From Hydractinia symbiolongicarpus (lineage: Eukaryota; Cnidaria; Hydrozoa; Anthoathecata; Hydractiniidae), in assembly GCF_029227915.1 (NCBI RefSeq), contig NC_079881.1, positions 2,728,001-2,792,000 on the forward strand: 64,000 bases of DNA, read 5' to 3'. Every line of letters begins with the position of its first letter. The stretch's first letter is position 1. Shown in pieces: positions 53,363 to 60,486 of this stretch. The notes beneath the pieces were generated by a model. It made no database searches and was not told the origin of the DNA. It worked only from the letters and a program-made list of their open reading frames with translations. A program made the position numbers and the translations under genes.

Positions 53363-54571
53363 TTATCTAAACAAATACCATATGAAATAACCCGTTGTCA
53401 TAACAATCACAAGAGCGATCTTCTCATCTTCGTGCGTAGGAGGAGGGGTATCTTTGTGGTAAGGTGTAGTAATGTGTTTATCTGTAGTATCCACGTGGTG
53501 TACGGTAATGTGTTTATCTGCAGTATCCACGTGGTGTACGGTGATGTGTTTATCAGGATGATCGGGTGTTACAGGCTTCTTTTTAGTTATCTTATGTGAT
53601 TCGGTAACATTGACCTTTCGATTGATACCAATGGTAAGATCTTCACCCGATATCAAAATCTTGTTGTTGTAACCTACCACCCCTGTCTTAATTCTGAGAT
53701 TCATGTCACTAGGTAACATATAAATACCTTGTCCAACCGAATAATCAACCTTACTTGAAGCGTAGTTTAACGTATCCTGATAACGTTTAATGTCCTCCTG
53801 AATATCAACCCTACGGTTAACAATGTCTTCAAGGTTATTCATAAAAACTCTTTGGGCGGTCAGAGCACTTGAATCATTACCAAGGATGGAGGAGCGTGCC
53901 GAGGCCTGAGAACTAAGAACAAGATAGGCATAGGCCCTAACACTGCTTGAGATCTTCACAAGGCCCGTTTTTGTAAATCCACCGGATTTTTCCACAATCC
54001 ACCGCGTCATGGAGTCGTTAGTGAAATAACTCAACCCGGGAGTTGGATAGTCTTTACGTCTTTTTTGATATGAAGTGAAAAAGTACTGACCTCTGTATTT
54101 CATGGGGTTGGAATCAACATCATACTCACCACAGATTTTTAGAAATTCCTCATTTGAATAAGGATTATCGTATTGATTAAAACTATCCTCAAAGGGTAGA
54201 GGTGTCTGTAGGCGCTTAATGATTCGTCTAATGTGATAATACACATGAAAACGATATATTGACCTGACCATAGATCTACCATCCTTCAGGTGTTCCGAAC
54301 TTACCCCACAGGCACTTGAAGCGCACCAAGTGGCGAAATTTAGCTGGGTTTGCCATAATCTAAAAGGTTGCTCATTCCAAATTCTCATACGTTGCGCGTT
54401 ATGACTAAGTTCATAATTGGTAAAAATATTAGGAAAGGAAGCGGGGAAAGAGCCACTTTCAGACACAATAATGGCCTGTTTGTACAGATCCCTAGCGCCC
54501 AATATTTGAAGATCCAGCCCTCCATTTGGCTTATATGCCGCATTCGGGTTATATCTGAAAATATCATCCAT
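53363..54571 (-). CDS. Conserved Polinton late protein, 402 aa, tail-anchored
   Basis: I recognise the N-terminal two thirds as a family common in animal Polintons, marked by FRYNPNAAY, LGARDLYKQA, FPNIFTNYEL, EQPFRLWQTQLNFATWC and SIYRFHVYY; its biochemical role is not known to me. The C-terminal part (about residues 320-384) is low-complexity and basic to polar, with three 12-residue repeats at 340-375 (DKHITVHHVDTA, DKHITVHHVDTT, then a degenerate copy). It ends in one hydrophobic helix (385-401, IALVIVMTTGYFIWYLF), so the protein is likely anchored by its tail in a membrane. It starts 38 bp from the divergent minor-capsid-like gene, which suggests a shared late promoter. A virion or membrane-associated structural role is inferred. 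The start ATG follows TTTAAATCAAAGA. Confidence 0.8.
   Translation of the reverse strand: MDDIFRYNPNAAYKPNGGLDLQILGARDLYKQAIIVSESGSFPASFPNIFTNYELSHNAQRMRIWNEQPFRLWQTQLNFATWCASSACGVSSEHLKDGRSMVRSIYRFHVYYHIRRIIKRLQTPLPFEDSFNQYDNPYSNEEFLKICGEYDVDSNPMKYRGQYFFTSYQKRRKDYPTPGLSYFTNDSMTRWIVEKSGGFTKTGLVKISSSVRAYAYLVLSSQASARSSILGNDSSALTAQRVFMNNLEDIVNRRVDIQEDIKRYQDTLNYASSKVDYSVGQGIYMLPSDMNLRIKTGVVGYNNKILISGEDLTIGINRKVNVTESHKITKKKPVTPDHPDKHITVHHVDTADKHITVHHVDTTDKHITTPYHKDTPPPTHEDEKIALVIVMTTGYFIWYLFR
53447..53554 (-). repeat. 36-bp coding repeat (three copies) in the 402-aa protein
   Basis: Three tandem 36-bp units encode the histidine-rich 12-residue repeats DKHIT... The first two differ at the last residue and a few silent sites; the third is diverged. 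Such repeats often vary in number between copies of an element. Confidence 0.85.
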
Positions 54572-54609
54572 TCTTTGATTTAAATATATTCACAATCTCT
54601 AATATAGTA
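54572..54609. promoter_or_regulatory. 38-bp divergent promoter of the capsid module
   Basis: Only 38 bp separate the leftward 402-aa gene from the rightward 187-aa gene. The gap is AT-rich and contains ATTTAAATATATT, a TATA-like core that could be read in both directions. Confidence 0.55.
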
Positions 54610-55173
54610 ATGTATATCACAATAAAGGACGTAAATAGCGAGAAGAAAATCTATTTGTATCAACCGATAGACAACTCACATGGTACAAAGGAGGTTGCGA
54701 TCGTGGAGACGTTTTCGGATAATGTCACATATGTAGCTACAGCTCAAATAGATATACCCTTGGCTGATGGAGTTACCACGGTTAGGTTACAACAGGGTCG
54801 GCACTACACAGGGAGGGAGTTGAATTCAATCGTGAGAGGTGATGTAAAATCAACACAACTAGCCAGAAACTCTAAGTTGAGTAAAATATTCAATCTAGGG
54901 GGTATAACGGAACTACATTTTAATCTTAATGAATTGGATAACTCGTTAAATCTTAAAGATGGTGAATATAGCAACAACCTGATGACATATCATATATCCG
55001 AGTATGGTGGTGATTTTACATATATTGAACCGAAAAATCCGCAATATAAGAAACTAAAGAAAGGTTTACTTCAATCACTTACCATGAGAGTCACAGGTCA
55101 GGATGGTAAGGTGCTATGGGGTGGTATGAAGACAACAGTTACCCTACACATAAGAGATACGGCGGACAGATGA
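54610..55173 (+). CDS. Putative minor capsid (penton-like) protein
   Basis: A 187-residue, beta-rich protein without membrane segments or known catalytic motifs. It belongs to a family I recognise from Polintons of marine invertebrates: N-terminal YITIKDV, a central GRHYTGRELNSIVRG, LNELDNSLNLKDGE, and a C-terminal strand pair ending TVTLHIRD. In Polintons and adintoviruses a single-jelly-roll minor capsid (penton) gene commonly sits next to the major capsid gene, as here (56 bp upstream). Beta-strand content and position support that assignment, but I cannot show the fold. It probably forms the vertices of the icosahedral capsid. It may be expressed from the 38-bp divergent promoter. Confidence 0.6.
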   Translation: MYITIKDVNSEKKIYLYQPIDNSHGTKEVAIVETFSDNVTYVATAQIDIPLADGVTTVRLQQGRHYTGRELNSIVRGDVKSTQLARNSKLSKIFNLGGITELHFNLNELDNSLNLKDGEYSNNLMTYHISEYGGDFTYIEPKNPQYKKLKKGLLQSLTMRVTGQDGKVLWGGMKTTVTLHIRDTADR

Positions 55174-55218
55174 TAACGTAGCATTAACCGAATTAAAGTA
55201 AAATAAAATAAAAGTAAT

Positions 55219-55227
55219 ATGGAATAG
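55219..55227 (+). promoter_or_regulatory. Two-codon upstream ORF before the major capsid gene
   Basis: ATG GAA TAG lies directly upstream of the capsid start, separated by one base (ATGGAATAGCATGGAATAC). The start region is a near-perfect 10-bp duplication, so the tiny ORF copies the first two capsid codons and then stops. It could tune initiation, but this is not shown. Confidence 0.5.
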
Positions 55228-55228
55228 C

Positions 55229-56548
55229 ATGGAATACGGGAAAAAGTTAAACCCAGAGCGTTCACTTAGAACTGCACATGGCGTAAAAGGAACGCATCAA
55301 AAAGTAATTGTCACTCACAACCCAAGTGAGATTGATCAGAACCAGTTACTCCTGATTAGGTTCCCTAATTTAGGTAATGATGATGTCATTGTTCCCGGTA
55401 CTTCGAAAATAAGTTTCGACGTTGAACTCGAGTCAAAAGCCGACACGAAGAGAACATTGGTCTCTAACATAGGGAGGGCAATTGTTAAAAAGCTAGCTAT
55501 CAAGTTCGAGGGTACCGAGATTCTGAGCATTGATGACTTTGATCTTTTCGGGTGCTACAGAGATTTATGGCTAACCAAGTCCGAAAAAAGAAATGCAATA
55601 AGACAAGGTATCATCTTTGATGAAGGGTGCACGGAAAATTGCATGAAACTGAGAGTTGGAGCCGCGGATAAAGATACATCGGAGGTAGCGGACAAAGCAA
55701 TCTATGATGCATACAAAAACAAGTTCACCATACCGCTGGATTTCGAAATGTTGGATAGCACGATTCCTTATTATCAGGCCGGATTAGGTAATAGGCTGTG
55801 TTATGAGATAACATTCAACAATTATGACAGGGTAGTATTATCAACACCTGCCAAACCTTCGGGTTCCGCCACGGCACCGGCGCCGGATGCTAAATACAAA
55901 ATCTCCAACATATCTCTCGAATATGAGATTGTGACACAACCGACACTCGCCAGATTCATTTCAAATGAATACCAAAACATGGCCGTACTTTACGACAGAT
56001 TCTTGAGACATAGACAAATTAGGGTGGATAAGTCGGACACAACGTGGAATTGGTCATTCAATACACCGTGCAAGTCCCTGAAGGGTATATTGGTTCTGTT
56101 TGAGGAAGAGAAAGCTTACAAACGAGATACCGGTAAGTTCTACAATCCCAAGATCAAAAAGGTATCCGCCATAGTTGAGGGTAAGCCTAACCAACTTTTC
56201 GCTCAGGGGATGCAACCGTTTGAGCATTATGGTGAAATTTGCAAGTATTTTGCGGAGGGCAAACAAAGGGATGGCAACGCCGGTGAAATACAAAAACATC
56301 TGCAACTACATGATGTGAAGGTCGCGGACTACCTAACCACGAAATATGCTCTATGGCTGGATTTCAGAACCATAGATGAAAACTCACTGCACGGGACCGG
56401 CCGACGGATTGAAAATGCGAGCGAGGGCATCACACTTCAAGTTGAAAAGACGGCCGAAACCGCGGGATCCTTAAACGCCTACATATATCTAATCATGGAT
56501 GCTCAATTAAATATTCAAAACGGTGAAATTATGGATGTACTATATTAA
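55229..56548 (+). CDS. MCP: Polinton major capsid protein (double jelly-roll, hexon-like)
   Basis: A 439-residue protein that assembles as capsomers of an icosahedral capsid. Recognisable family blocks are an N-terminal LNPERSLRTAHGVKGTHQKV, LLLIRFPNLGNDDVIVPGT, NIGRAIVKKLAIKFEG, the DLFGCYRDLWLT segment, and a C-terminal YIYLIMDAQLNIQNGEIMDVLY; all fit Polinton major capsid proteins of the double-jelly-roll lineage shared with adenovirus hexon and virophages. Length is in the usual range. A Pro/Ala linker at about residues 209-222 (PAKPSGSATAPAP) probably lies in a surface loop. No internal stop or frameshift is seen. It follows the minor-capsid-like gene and is followed, after one base, by the ATPase, the conserved morphogenesis order. 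The start is the ATG at 55,229; a two-codon upstream ORF precedes it. Confidence 0.93.
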   Translation: MEYGKKLNPERSLRTAHGVKGTHQKVIVTHNPSEIDQNQLLLIRFPNLGNDDVIVPGTSKISFDVELESKADTKRTLVSNIGRAIVKKLAIKFEGTEILSIDDFDLFGCYRDLWLTKSEKRNAIRQGIIFDEGCTENCMKLRVGAADKDTSEVADKAIYDAYKNKFTIPLDFEMLDSTIPYYQAGLGNRLCYEITFNNYDRVVLSTPAKPSGSATAPAPDAKYKISNISLEYEIVTQPTLARFISNEYQNMAVLYDRFLRHRQIRVDKSDTTWNWSFNTPCKSLKGILVLFEEEKAYKRDTGKFYNPKIKKVSAIVEGKPNQLFAQGMQPFEHYGEICKYFAEGKQRDGNAGEIQKHLQLHDVKVADYLTTKYALWLDFRTIDENSLHGTGRRIENASEGITLQVEKTAETAGSLNAYIYLIMDAQLNIQNGEIMDVLY

Positions 56549-56549
56549 G

Positions 56550-57146
56550 ATGGACTACATGAAAGATCCTCACACGGCACTATTCGTCGGTCCAACGGGC
56601 TGCGGAAAATCCAAACGCGTAGTAACACTGCTGGAGAGTGAATACTTTGATCACTTCGATTTCATTGTGATTATATGTCCAACATTAAGATGGAACAAGA
56701 CATATATGGGGAGTAACTGGTTCTGGAGGGATAGATATGTGATTCTAATTGAGCCCAGAGGTATGTTATATGAATGGATTCAAAAGATGACGGATTTCTG
56801 TGCCGGATACAAAACATTATTCCTGATCGATGACATCATCGCAGATGAGAAACTGGACAAAAAGAGGCAACCGCTTCTGGAGCTGGCCATCAGCGGTCGG
56901 CATCGAAACCACACCATGTGGCTACTCACACAATCATACACCGCGATACCGAAGAACTTACGAAGGCAGGCAAAAATGTTATATGTGTGGTATCCGAAGG
57001 ACAGACATGATCTCGCAACCATCCACGAAGAGAATGATGTCATTGAATCGTCGGAGATCCAGAAGGTTAAGGAAAGGCTGAAAGATGGCAAATATACACA
57101 TTTAGTCATGAGGATGGAACATCCAAGAACTCACGTGATTTGCTAG
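56550..57146 (+). CDS. ATP: Genome-packaging ATPase (A32/FtsK-HerA type)
   Basis: A 198-residue P-loop ATPase that pumps viral-type genomes into preformed capsids. Counting from the ATG at 56,550: Walker A GPTGCGKS at 14-21, Walker B FLIDD at 91-95, a basic SGRHRNH at 115-121 and the LLTQSY block at 125-130, which fits the polar sensor region of this family. The open frame extends upstream to 56,523 only by a GTG and overlaps the capsid gene; the 56,550 ATG gives the normal compact N-terminus MDYMKDPHTALF and lies one base after the capsid stop. A promoter for it must therefore sit inside the capsid gene, or it is translated from a capsid-ATPase message. Its 3' end is marked by hairpin H2 13 nt after the stop. 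Confidence 0.93.
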   Translation: MDYMKDPHTALFVGPTGCGKSKRVVTLLESEYFDHFDFIVIICPTLRWNKTYMGSNWFWRDRYVILIEPRGMLYEWIQKMTDFCAGYKTLFLIDDIIADEKLDKKRQPLLELAISGRHRNHTMWLLTQSYTAIPKNLRRQAKMLYVWYPKDRHDLATIHEENDVIESSEIQKVKERLKDGKYTHLVMRMEHPRTHVIC

Positions 57147-57158
57147 AATGGACATTTT

Positions 57159-57183
57159 TTTGTTACAAGAGTCTTGTAACAAA
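57159..57183 (+). terminator. Hairpin H2, TTAC-N9-GTAA type, after the ATPase
   Basis: Perfect 11-bp stem (TTTGTTACAAG / CTTGTAACAAA) with a 3-nt loop, preceded by seven T. It shares the 13-mer ATTTTTTTGTTAC with H5, while the inner stem pairs differ but still pair. No AATAAA lies between the ATPase stop and the hairpin, so it is the best candidate for the 3'-end signal of the capsid module. Confidence 0.75.
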
Positions 57184-57204
57184 TCTATAGGAAAACTACA
57201 GCAT

Positions 57205-57240
57205 AGTACTGTAGTACTGTAGTACTGTAGTACTGTAGTA
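57205..57240 (+). repeat. AGTACTGT octanucleotide tandem repeat upstream of a start codon
   Basis: Four and a half perfect copies of the 8-bp unit AGTACTGT run up to two bases before the ATG at 57,243. Each unit contains the palindrome AGTACT. It lies between hairpin H2 and the next transcription unit and so occupies the promoter or leader position. Confidence 0.9.
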
Positions 57241-57242
57241 CC

Positions 57243-57716
57243 ATGATAGAATATATAAATTTCATATTACTGGTGATAGATGTAGTGCTATTGCTGGTAT
57301 TGGTTAGTTTTTGCCTTTTTTGTATTAAAAAATACCTATCGCTATTGAAAATGGCTGAAAACGCAATTGGCAACATAATTTTTATCGATGAACAGGATGC
57401 CCGGGATGATGGGAAGAGACAAAAATTGCTCGAGTGTGTGCTGACCGGAAATAGTAAGTTATATCTTGGTAAGATGTATACGGAGGCGGAGATCCAGAAG
57501 CTCAAGAATGATGAGGTGGATAAACTGTTCACCATGTACGAGGCTAAACTATCCGGTCAAATGGTAAAGTCTTTGGGACAGTCAATAATCCACATGTACT
57601 CCATGGGCGCCTGTGCGGCTCTAGGTATAAAAAATCAAAAGGCTCTGAGTGATGACCTGGAGAATGATCCGTTCCTAAACTCGGCACTCCAAAGGTTCAC
57701 ATGTGATCTATATTAA
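57243..57716 (+). CDS. Conserved Polinton membrane protein, apparently shortened by an in-frame stop
   Basis: A 157-residue product with an N-terminal membrane helix (about 6-28, LLVIDVVLLLVLVSFCLFC) and a soluble conserved part with LECVLTGNSKLYLGKMYT, NDEVDKLFTMYEAKLSGQMVKSLGQS and NDPFLNSALQRFTCDLY. I recognise the latter blocks from Polinton proteins of unknown function. The frame ends at TAA 57,714-57,716, but the 46 codons after it (57,717-57,854) stay open and begin KFGSLLSPISVGL, which looks like a continuation of the conserved domain; my recollection is that family members do not end at this point. This may be an inactivating or tolerated point mutation, readthrough, or a naturally short form. 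It heads a unit of five small late genes; the next gene starts 100 bp later. Confidence 0.75.
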   Translation: MIEYINFILLVIDVVLLLVLVSFCLFCIKKYLSLLKMAENAIGNIIFIDEQDARDDGKRQKLLECVLTGNSKLYLGKMYTEAEIQKLKNDEVDKLFTMYEAKLSGQMVKSLGQSIIHMYSMGACAALGIKNQKALSDDLENDPFLNSALQRFTCDLY

Positions 57717-57816
57717 AAGTTCGGATCACTACTATCACCAATCAGCGTAGGTTTAATAACAGGTAGGCATTATATCGCAGGAAAAAATTTAAACAATATC
57801 GATACGGATACTAAAG

Positions 57817-58236
57817 ATGTCGGATACTCCAGTTCAGGTGACAACGAAGAACCCTAAAAAGGTTGAGGCGGGTAAGAGACTGGCCGAATACAACCGTAAA
57901 AAGAGGGAGGATTATAAAAGATTGCTCATGGCACAGACGGAGGTACAGTCGGCACCTCAGACACAAACCCAGCCGGCACCTCAGGCACACTCAGCACCCC
58001 AGACACAGTTGGAGGATCCTAAGGATATTGTCATCGAGGATTCCGTGACAGATGGCCCCAAACACGGCGGAGTGAACTACACAATAATGGGTGGTGGTGG
58101 GGTGATAGTACTTGTCTTAATTGGTGCTTATTTCGTCTATAAAAATAAGGACAAAAATATTAAGGTGAAGGGTACCCCACCAAGTAACTCAGGTAATAAA
58201 AAAACTATGAGAATAAGTAAGCTTGAAATGGAATAA
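57817..58236 (+). CDS. Small late protein: basic N-terminus, single membrane helix
   Basis: A 139-residue protein. Residues 11-38 are strongly basic (KNPKKVEAGKRLAEYNRKKR...), a block I recognise from small Polinton proteins. A Gln/Pro/Ala linker with APQTQ-type repeats (about 45-64) and an acidic stretch (66-78) follow. One membrane helix (about 89-108, TIMGGGGVIVLVLIGAYFVY) precedes a short basic tail. The pattern suits a membrane or virion protein whose basic end contacts DNA or the capsid; that is inference. It overlaps the open region that follows the early stop of the previous gene by about 40 bp in a different frame. Two ATATCG motifs lie 45 and 21 bp upstream of the start. Confidence 0.75.
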   Translation: MSDTPVQVTTKNPKKVEAGKRLAEYNRKKREDYKRLLMAQTEVQSAPQTQTQPAPQAHSAPQTQLEDPKDIVIEDSVTDGPKHGGVNYTIMGGGGVIVLVLIGAYFVYKNKDKNIKVKGTPPSNSGNKKTMRISKLEME

Positions 58237-58280
58237 AGGGATAATATCGCGATACTATAATCTTGAAGTAAATATAAGAC

Positions 58281-58508
58281 ATGGATAAGAAAAGTATAGT
58301 CAACAATATTTATAAGGCATCGGTCGTATGCGTTTTCGCTGTAGGCTATTCAATGCTCGGGAAAAAGGTATTAAAAATGACACCACCCTCAATTCAGAAG
58401 TTTGACCTGGAAGATACTGGAAAGCTTGTAGCCATAGTCGCCGCAAGTGAAATGACAAGAGAATATCTAGTTAAGCAAAAAATTATACCTGAAACTATAA
58501 ATATATAA
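58281..58508 (+). CDS. Small late membrane protein, 75 aa
   Basis: A 75-residue protein with a hydrophobic helix at about residues 10-27 (YKASVVCVFAVGYSMLGKK), then KMTPPSIQKFDLEDTGKLVAIVAASEMTREYLVKQKIIP. The second hydrophobic stretch is weaker. I recognise the GKK..KM.P and DLEDTGKL..IVA pattern from small Polinton ORFs; the function is unknown. Its stop TAA overlaps the ATG of the next small ORF (TAATG). An ATATCG motif is 37 bp upstream of the start. Confidence 0.75.
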   Translation: MDKKSIVNNIYKASVVCVFAVGYSMLGKKVLKMTPPSIQKFDLEDTGKLVAIVAASEMTREYLVKQKIIPETINI

Positions 58509-58651
58509 TGTTGCGAATACTGGAGTGGTTGGTCTGGGTTTTATGCCAACGCAAGAAAGTTGAGAGGATTTTACCCAAGGTGGAATACCTCGATACCGAG
58601 GTCATAGACGACTCTGATGTCATAGACTCCGAGGCTATCGTATTAAAATAA
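58508..58651 (+). CDS. Small late ORF, 47 aa, overlapping start
   Basis: A 47-residue ORF starting inside the previous stop codon (TAATG). It has a hydrophobic N-terminal helix (MLRILEWLVWVLC), a basic turn (QRKKVERI), then an acidic tail with LPKVEYLDTEVIDDSDVIDSE. The organisation (short membrane helix, Arg/Lys clamp, acidic tail), the start-stop overlap and the lack of other use for this interval support a real gene. It is too short for certainty. It may be a virion membrane micro-protein. Confidence 0.6.
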   Translation: MLRILEWLVWVLCQRKKVERILPKVEYLDTEVIDDSDVIDSEAIVLK

Positions 58652-58681
58652 CGCCACTATATTATATCGGATTATATAAAC

Positions 58682-59107
58682 ATGGCTTCAATTGCAATGA
58701 TGTTGGGAGGTGCCTTCGCGAACGCTTTGGCCTTCACCGGATCAAGCTACCTCTTTTCAAGTTTATCCAAGGATAGGATAGATAAGGAACGGAAGCGGCA
58801 TGATCTGGCCATAGAACAGCTGCAAAAGGCTCAGGTTATATGGCAACGTAAAAGACAGGAGAGGGTTGACTTTATCAATAAGCAGCTCAGACTTGAGAAG
58901 AAGGCCGAGGGTAAATTCACGGAGCTGGATGACGCGATGCGGGAATATAAAAAAGTATTTGGAGGATCACCTCTCACAGATATTCCGCGCAGGCCCGTAT
59001 TGAGCGACTTTTATACACCCAGCAATGGCCAGCATGAACGGGAATTGGCATTTATCGCGCTAAGCATGATCGGTGTCGGGGGTGCCGTGTGGTATTTCGA
59101 AAAATAG
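58682..59107 (+). CDS. Conserved Polinton two-helix membrane protein, 141 aa
   Basis: A 141-residue protein of a family I recognise strongly from marine invertebrate Polintons. Membrane helix 1 is at about 4-26 (MASIAMMLGGAFANALAF...), a charged coiled-coil at 31-72 (ERKRHDLAIEQLQKAQ...), a conserved LSDFYTPSNGQ motif at 107-116, and membrane helix 2 at about 121-138. The two helices flank a charged helical hairpin, as in membrane-remodelling or virion membrane proteins; no enzymatic motif is seen. It is the last gene of the small late unit and is followed 17 nt later by hairpin H3, shared with the convergent 427-aa gene. An ATATCG motif and TTATATAAAC lie just upstream of the ATG. Confidence 0.82.
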   Translation: MASIAMMLGGAFANALAFTGSSYLFSSLSKDRIDKERKRHDLAIEQLQKAQVIWQRKRQERVDFINKQLRLEKKAEGKFTELDDAMREYKKVFGGSPLTDIPRRPVLSDFYTPSNGQHERELAFIALSMIGVGGAVWYFEK

Positions 59108-59124
59108 TACTATGCCGCGGGTAT

Positions 59125-59149
59125 TATGTTACATGACACATGTAACATA
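59125..59149. terminator. Hairpin H3, TTAC-N9-GTAA type, between convergent genes
   Basis: Perfect 11-bp stem (TATGTTACATG / CATGTAACATA) with a 3-nt loop. It sits in the 54-bp gap between two convergent genes, 17 nt after one stop and 12 nt after the other, so by symmetry it could end both transcripts. Confidence 0.72.
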
Positions 59150-59161
59150 TATTCGGAATAG

Positions 59162-60445
59162 CTAACGCTTTGTCACCATGTAGGTGTATATCAGACCTCC
59201 GATTCCGACTATCAAAGCCCACTGGTTTTGACTCAACCAACCGACGGCTTCCTTTGCTCTATTTAGGATCCATGATGCGATGGATCCAATTATACCCGGT
59301 AGGGACGCGGCTGCGGCACCGGCTAATCTACCCAGGAGAGATCCCAGCGCGTTCAGCTTGTTCTTTATCCATTCCCTCGCACCACCTTCGGTTTTTACAT
59401 GATTTTTTGTATTACCGGTGGATGACCCCCCACCTCCGGGCGTCAAAGTTTCAACTAGAAGGCCGATAACCATCCCGAATGCCGTTAGTACACTGACAAC
59501 GGTGATACCCTGCTCACGGAATAGCGTTCGTATCTTTTCACCCAATGTAGTTTCTTTGTCAAGTACCTTGGCGATTGTCTCCCTGATGCTTTTTATTTGA
59601 CTGTTAAGTTTACCTTTGAGAATATCGATAATCTCTTGCCGGCCTTTCAACTCATTTTGCAAACCTTTCAACCTTTCTTTCGCTTCATTTTGTTGTTCCT
59701 CGGTCATATTTGGTGTGTTTTCCATCTCTTCCAACTTGTTTTTTTCTCTGTCAATATGCTGTTCGAGCTGAACCTTTTTTGCAACTTCATCCTGAAGACT
59801 TCCTCTTATGTTTCTCAATGATCTATCCAATCCTAGCAATTCACGCATAGGATATTCAAATAGATCACCGGTCTGGGTTGCTTCATGGTCTACAGATTGT
59901 TGTTTGACCAATGAAATTAAATCTTCCACACTGTTCACAACATCTCCAGACATGGTTTCTAATTCTATATCGGTCGCATTCTCTATTTTATCCGGTGACG
60001 GTAGTCTCTCTTCTATTTTGTTTAGCCTAGCGGCCTGTCGGGGGGTTATACTACCTTTCGGTATATCGAACCCCAAACCGCGCAGCCTTTTCTTGCCCAA
60101 TAGATCTGCAATGGTACCGGTAGACCTTAGAGATCCACCATTTGTCAGAGGTCTGTTATCACCCTTGTAGTATAATTCACGACCACGAGACTCAAACAGA
60201 TCGGTATGTATCACGCTCGGGTTCTCGTTTGGATATATAGTTAGTAGCTTCTCATAGAGCGATTTAACCAGCTCACTGGTAACTCTGGAGCGCAGAGAGG
60301 TTTCTCCTCCGAATGATGTCTCCTTTTCATCAGGTGTGTGTATCTGTACCCGTGTGCGCTCCCTCGGTACCAGAGGTGTGGAGTCATCGGTACCCTCGTC
60401 GGGTTGACCATGGTAACCAAACGGATCAATATCAATGTCCGCCAT
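59162..60445 (-). CDS. Polinton coiled-coil membrane-active protein, 427 aa
   Basis: The N-terminus (1-50) is acidic and disordered. Residues 205-300 form a long charged coiled-coil (EVAKKVQLEQHIDREKNKLEE...). A hydrophobic helix follows at 313-333 (GITVVSVLTAFGMVIGLLVE), then a glycine-rich linker (337-345), then amphipathic, Ala/Gly-rich helices at 356-404 (WIKNKLNALGSLLGRLAGAA, LPGIIGSIASWILNRAKEAVGW) and a C-terminal membrane helix (406-422). I recognise the EQGIT-helix plus LGRLAG/PGIIGS tail as a very common Polinton protein. The tail resembles membrane-disrupting amphipathic peptides, so a role in membrane binding or penetration is plausible; that is inference. It ends at hairpin H3 and starts 41 bp from the divergent paralogue pair. 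The ATG follows TTTAAATAAAATA. Confidence 0.8.
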   Translation of the reverse strand: MADIDIDPFGYHGQPDEGTDDSTPLVPRERTRVQIHTPDEKETSFGGETSLRSRVTSELVKSLYEKLLTIYPNENPSVIHTDLFESRGRELYYKGDNRPLTNGGSLRSTGTIADLLGKKRLRGLGFDIPKGSITPRQAARLNKIEERLPSPDKIENATDIELETMSGDVVNSVEDLISLVKQQSVDHEATQTGDLFEYPMRELLGLDRSLRNIRGSLQDEVAKKVQLEQHIDREKNKLEEMENTPNMTEEQQNEAKERLKGLQNELKGRQEIIDILKGKLNSQIKSIRETIAKVLDKETTLGEKIRTLFREQGITVVSVLTAFGMVIGLLVETLTPGGGGSSTGNTKNHVKTEGGAREWIKNKLNALGSLLGRLAGAAAASLPGIIGSIASWILNRAKEAVGWLSQNQWALIVGIGGLIYTYMVTKR

Positions 60446-60486
60446 TATTTTATTTAAAGGATAGTTTTTTTCCTAATATAATAGAA
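60446..60486. promoter_or_regulatory. Divergent promoter, 41 bp
   Basis: It contains TTTATTTAAAGGATAG and AGTTTTTTTC (60,463-60,472). Read leftward, TTTAAATAAAATA abuts the ATG of the 427-aa gene. Read rightward, the block TATTTA...AGTTTTTTTC (60,451-60,472) is repeated with 19 of 22 matches (60,961-60,982) before the second paralogue. Confidence 0.6.

Noticed and set aside
56523-56549. Upstream GTG start for the ATPase
   Set aside because: It overlaps the capsid gene and adds residues not typical of the family; the ATG at 56,550 gives the usual N-terminus.
59170-60170. Rightward open frames inside the 427-aa gene
   Set aside because: They are antisense shadows; the leftward frame has coherent coiled-coil and membrane segments and family recognition.
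60313-60486. 58-residue N-terminal extension of paralogue A
   Set aside because: It is antisense to the 427-aa gene and its promoter; the MAE start at 60,487 matches the paralogue.
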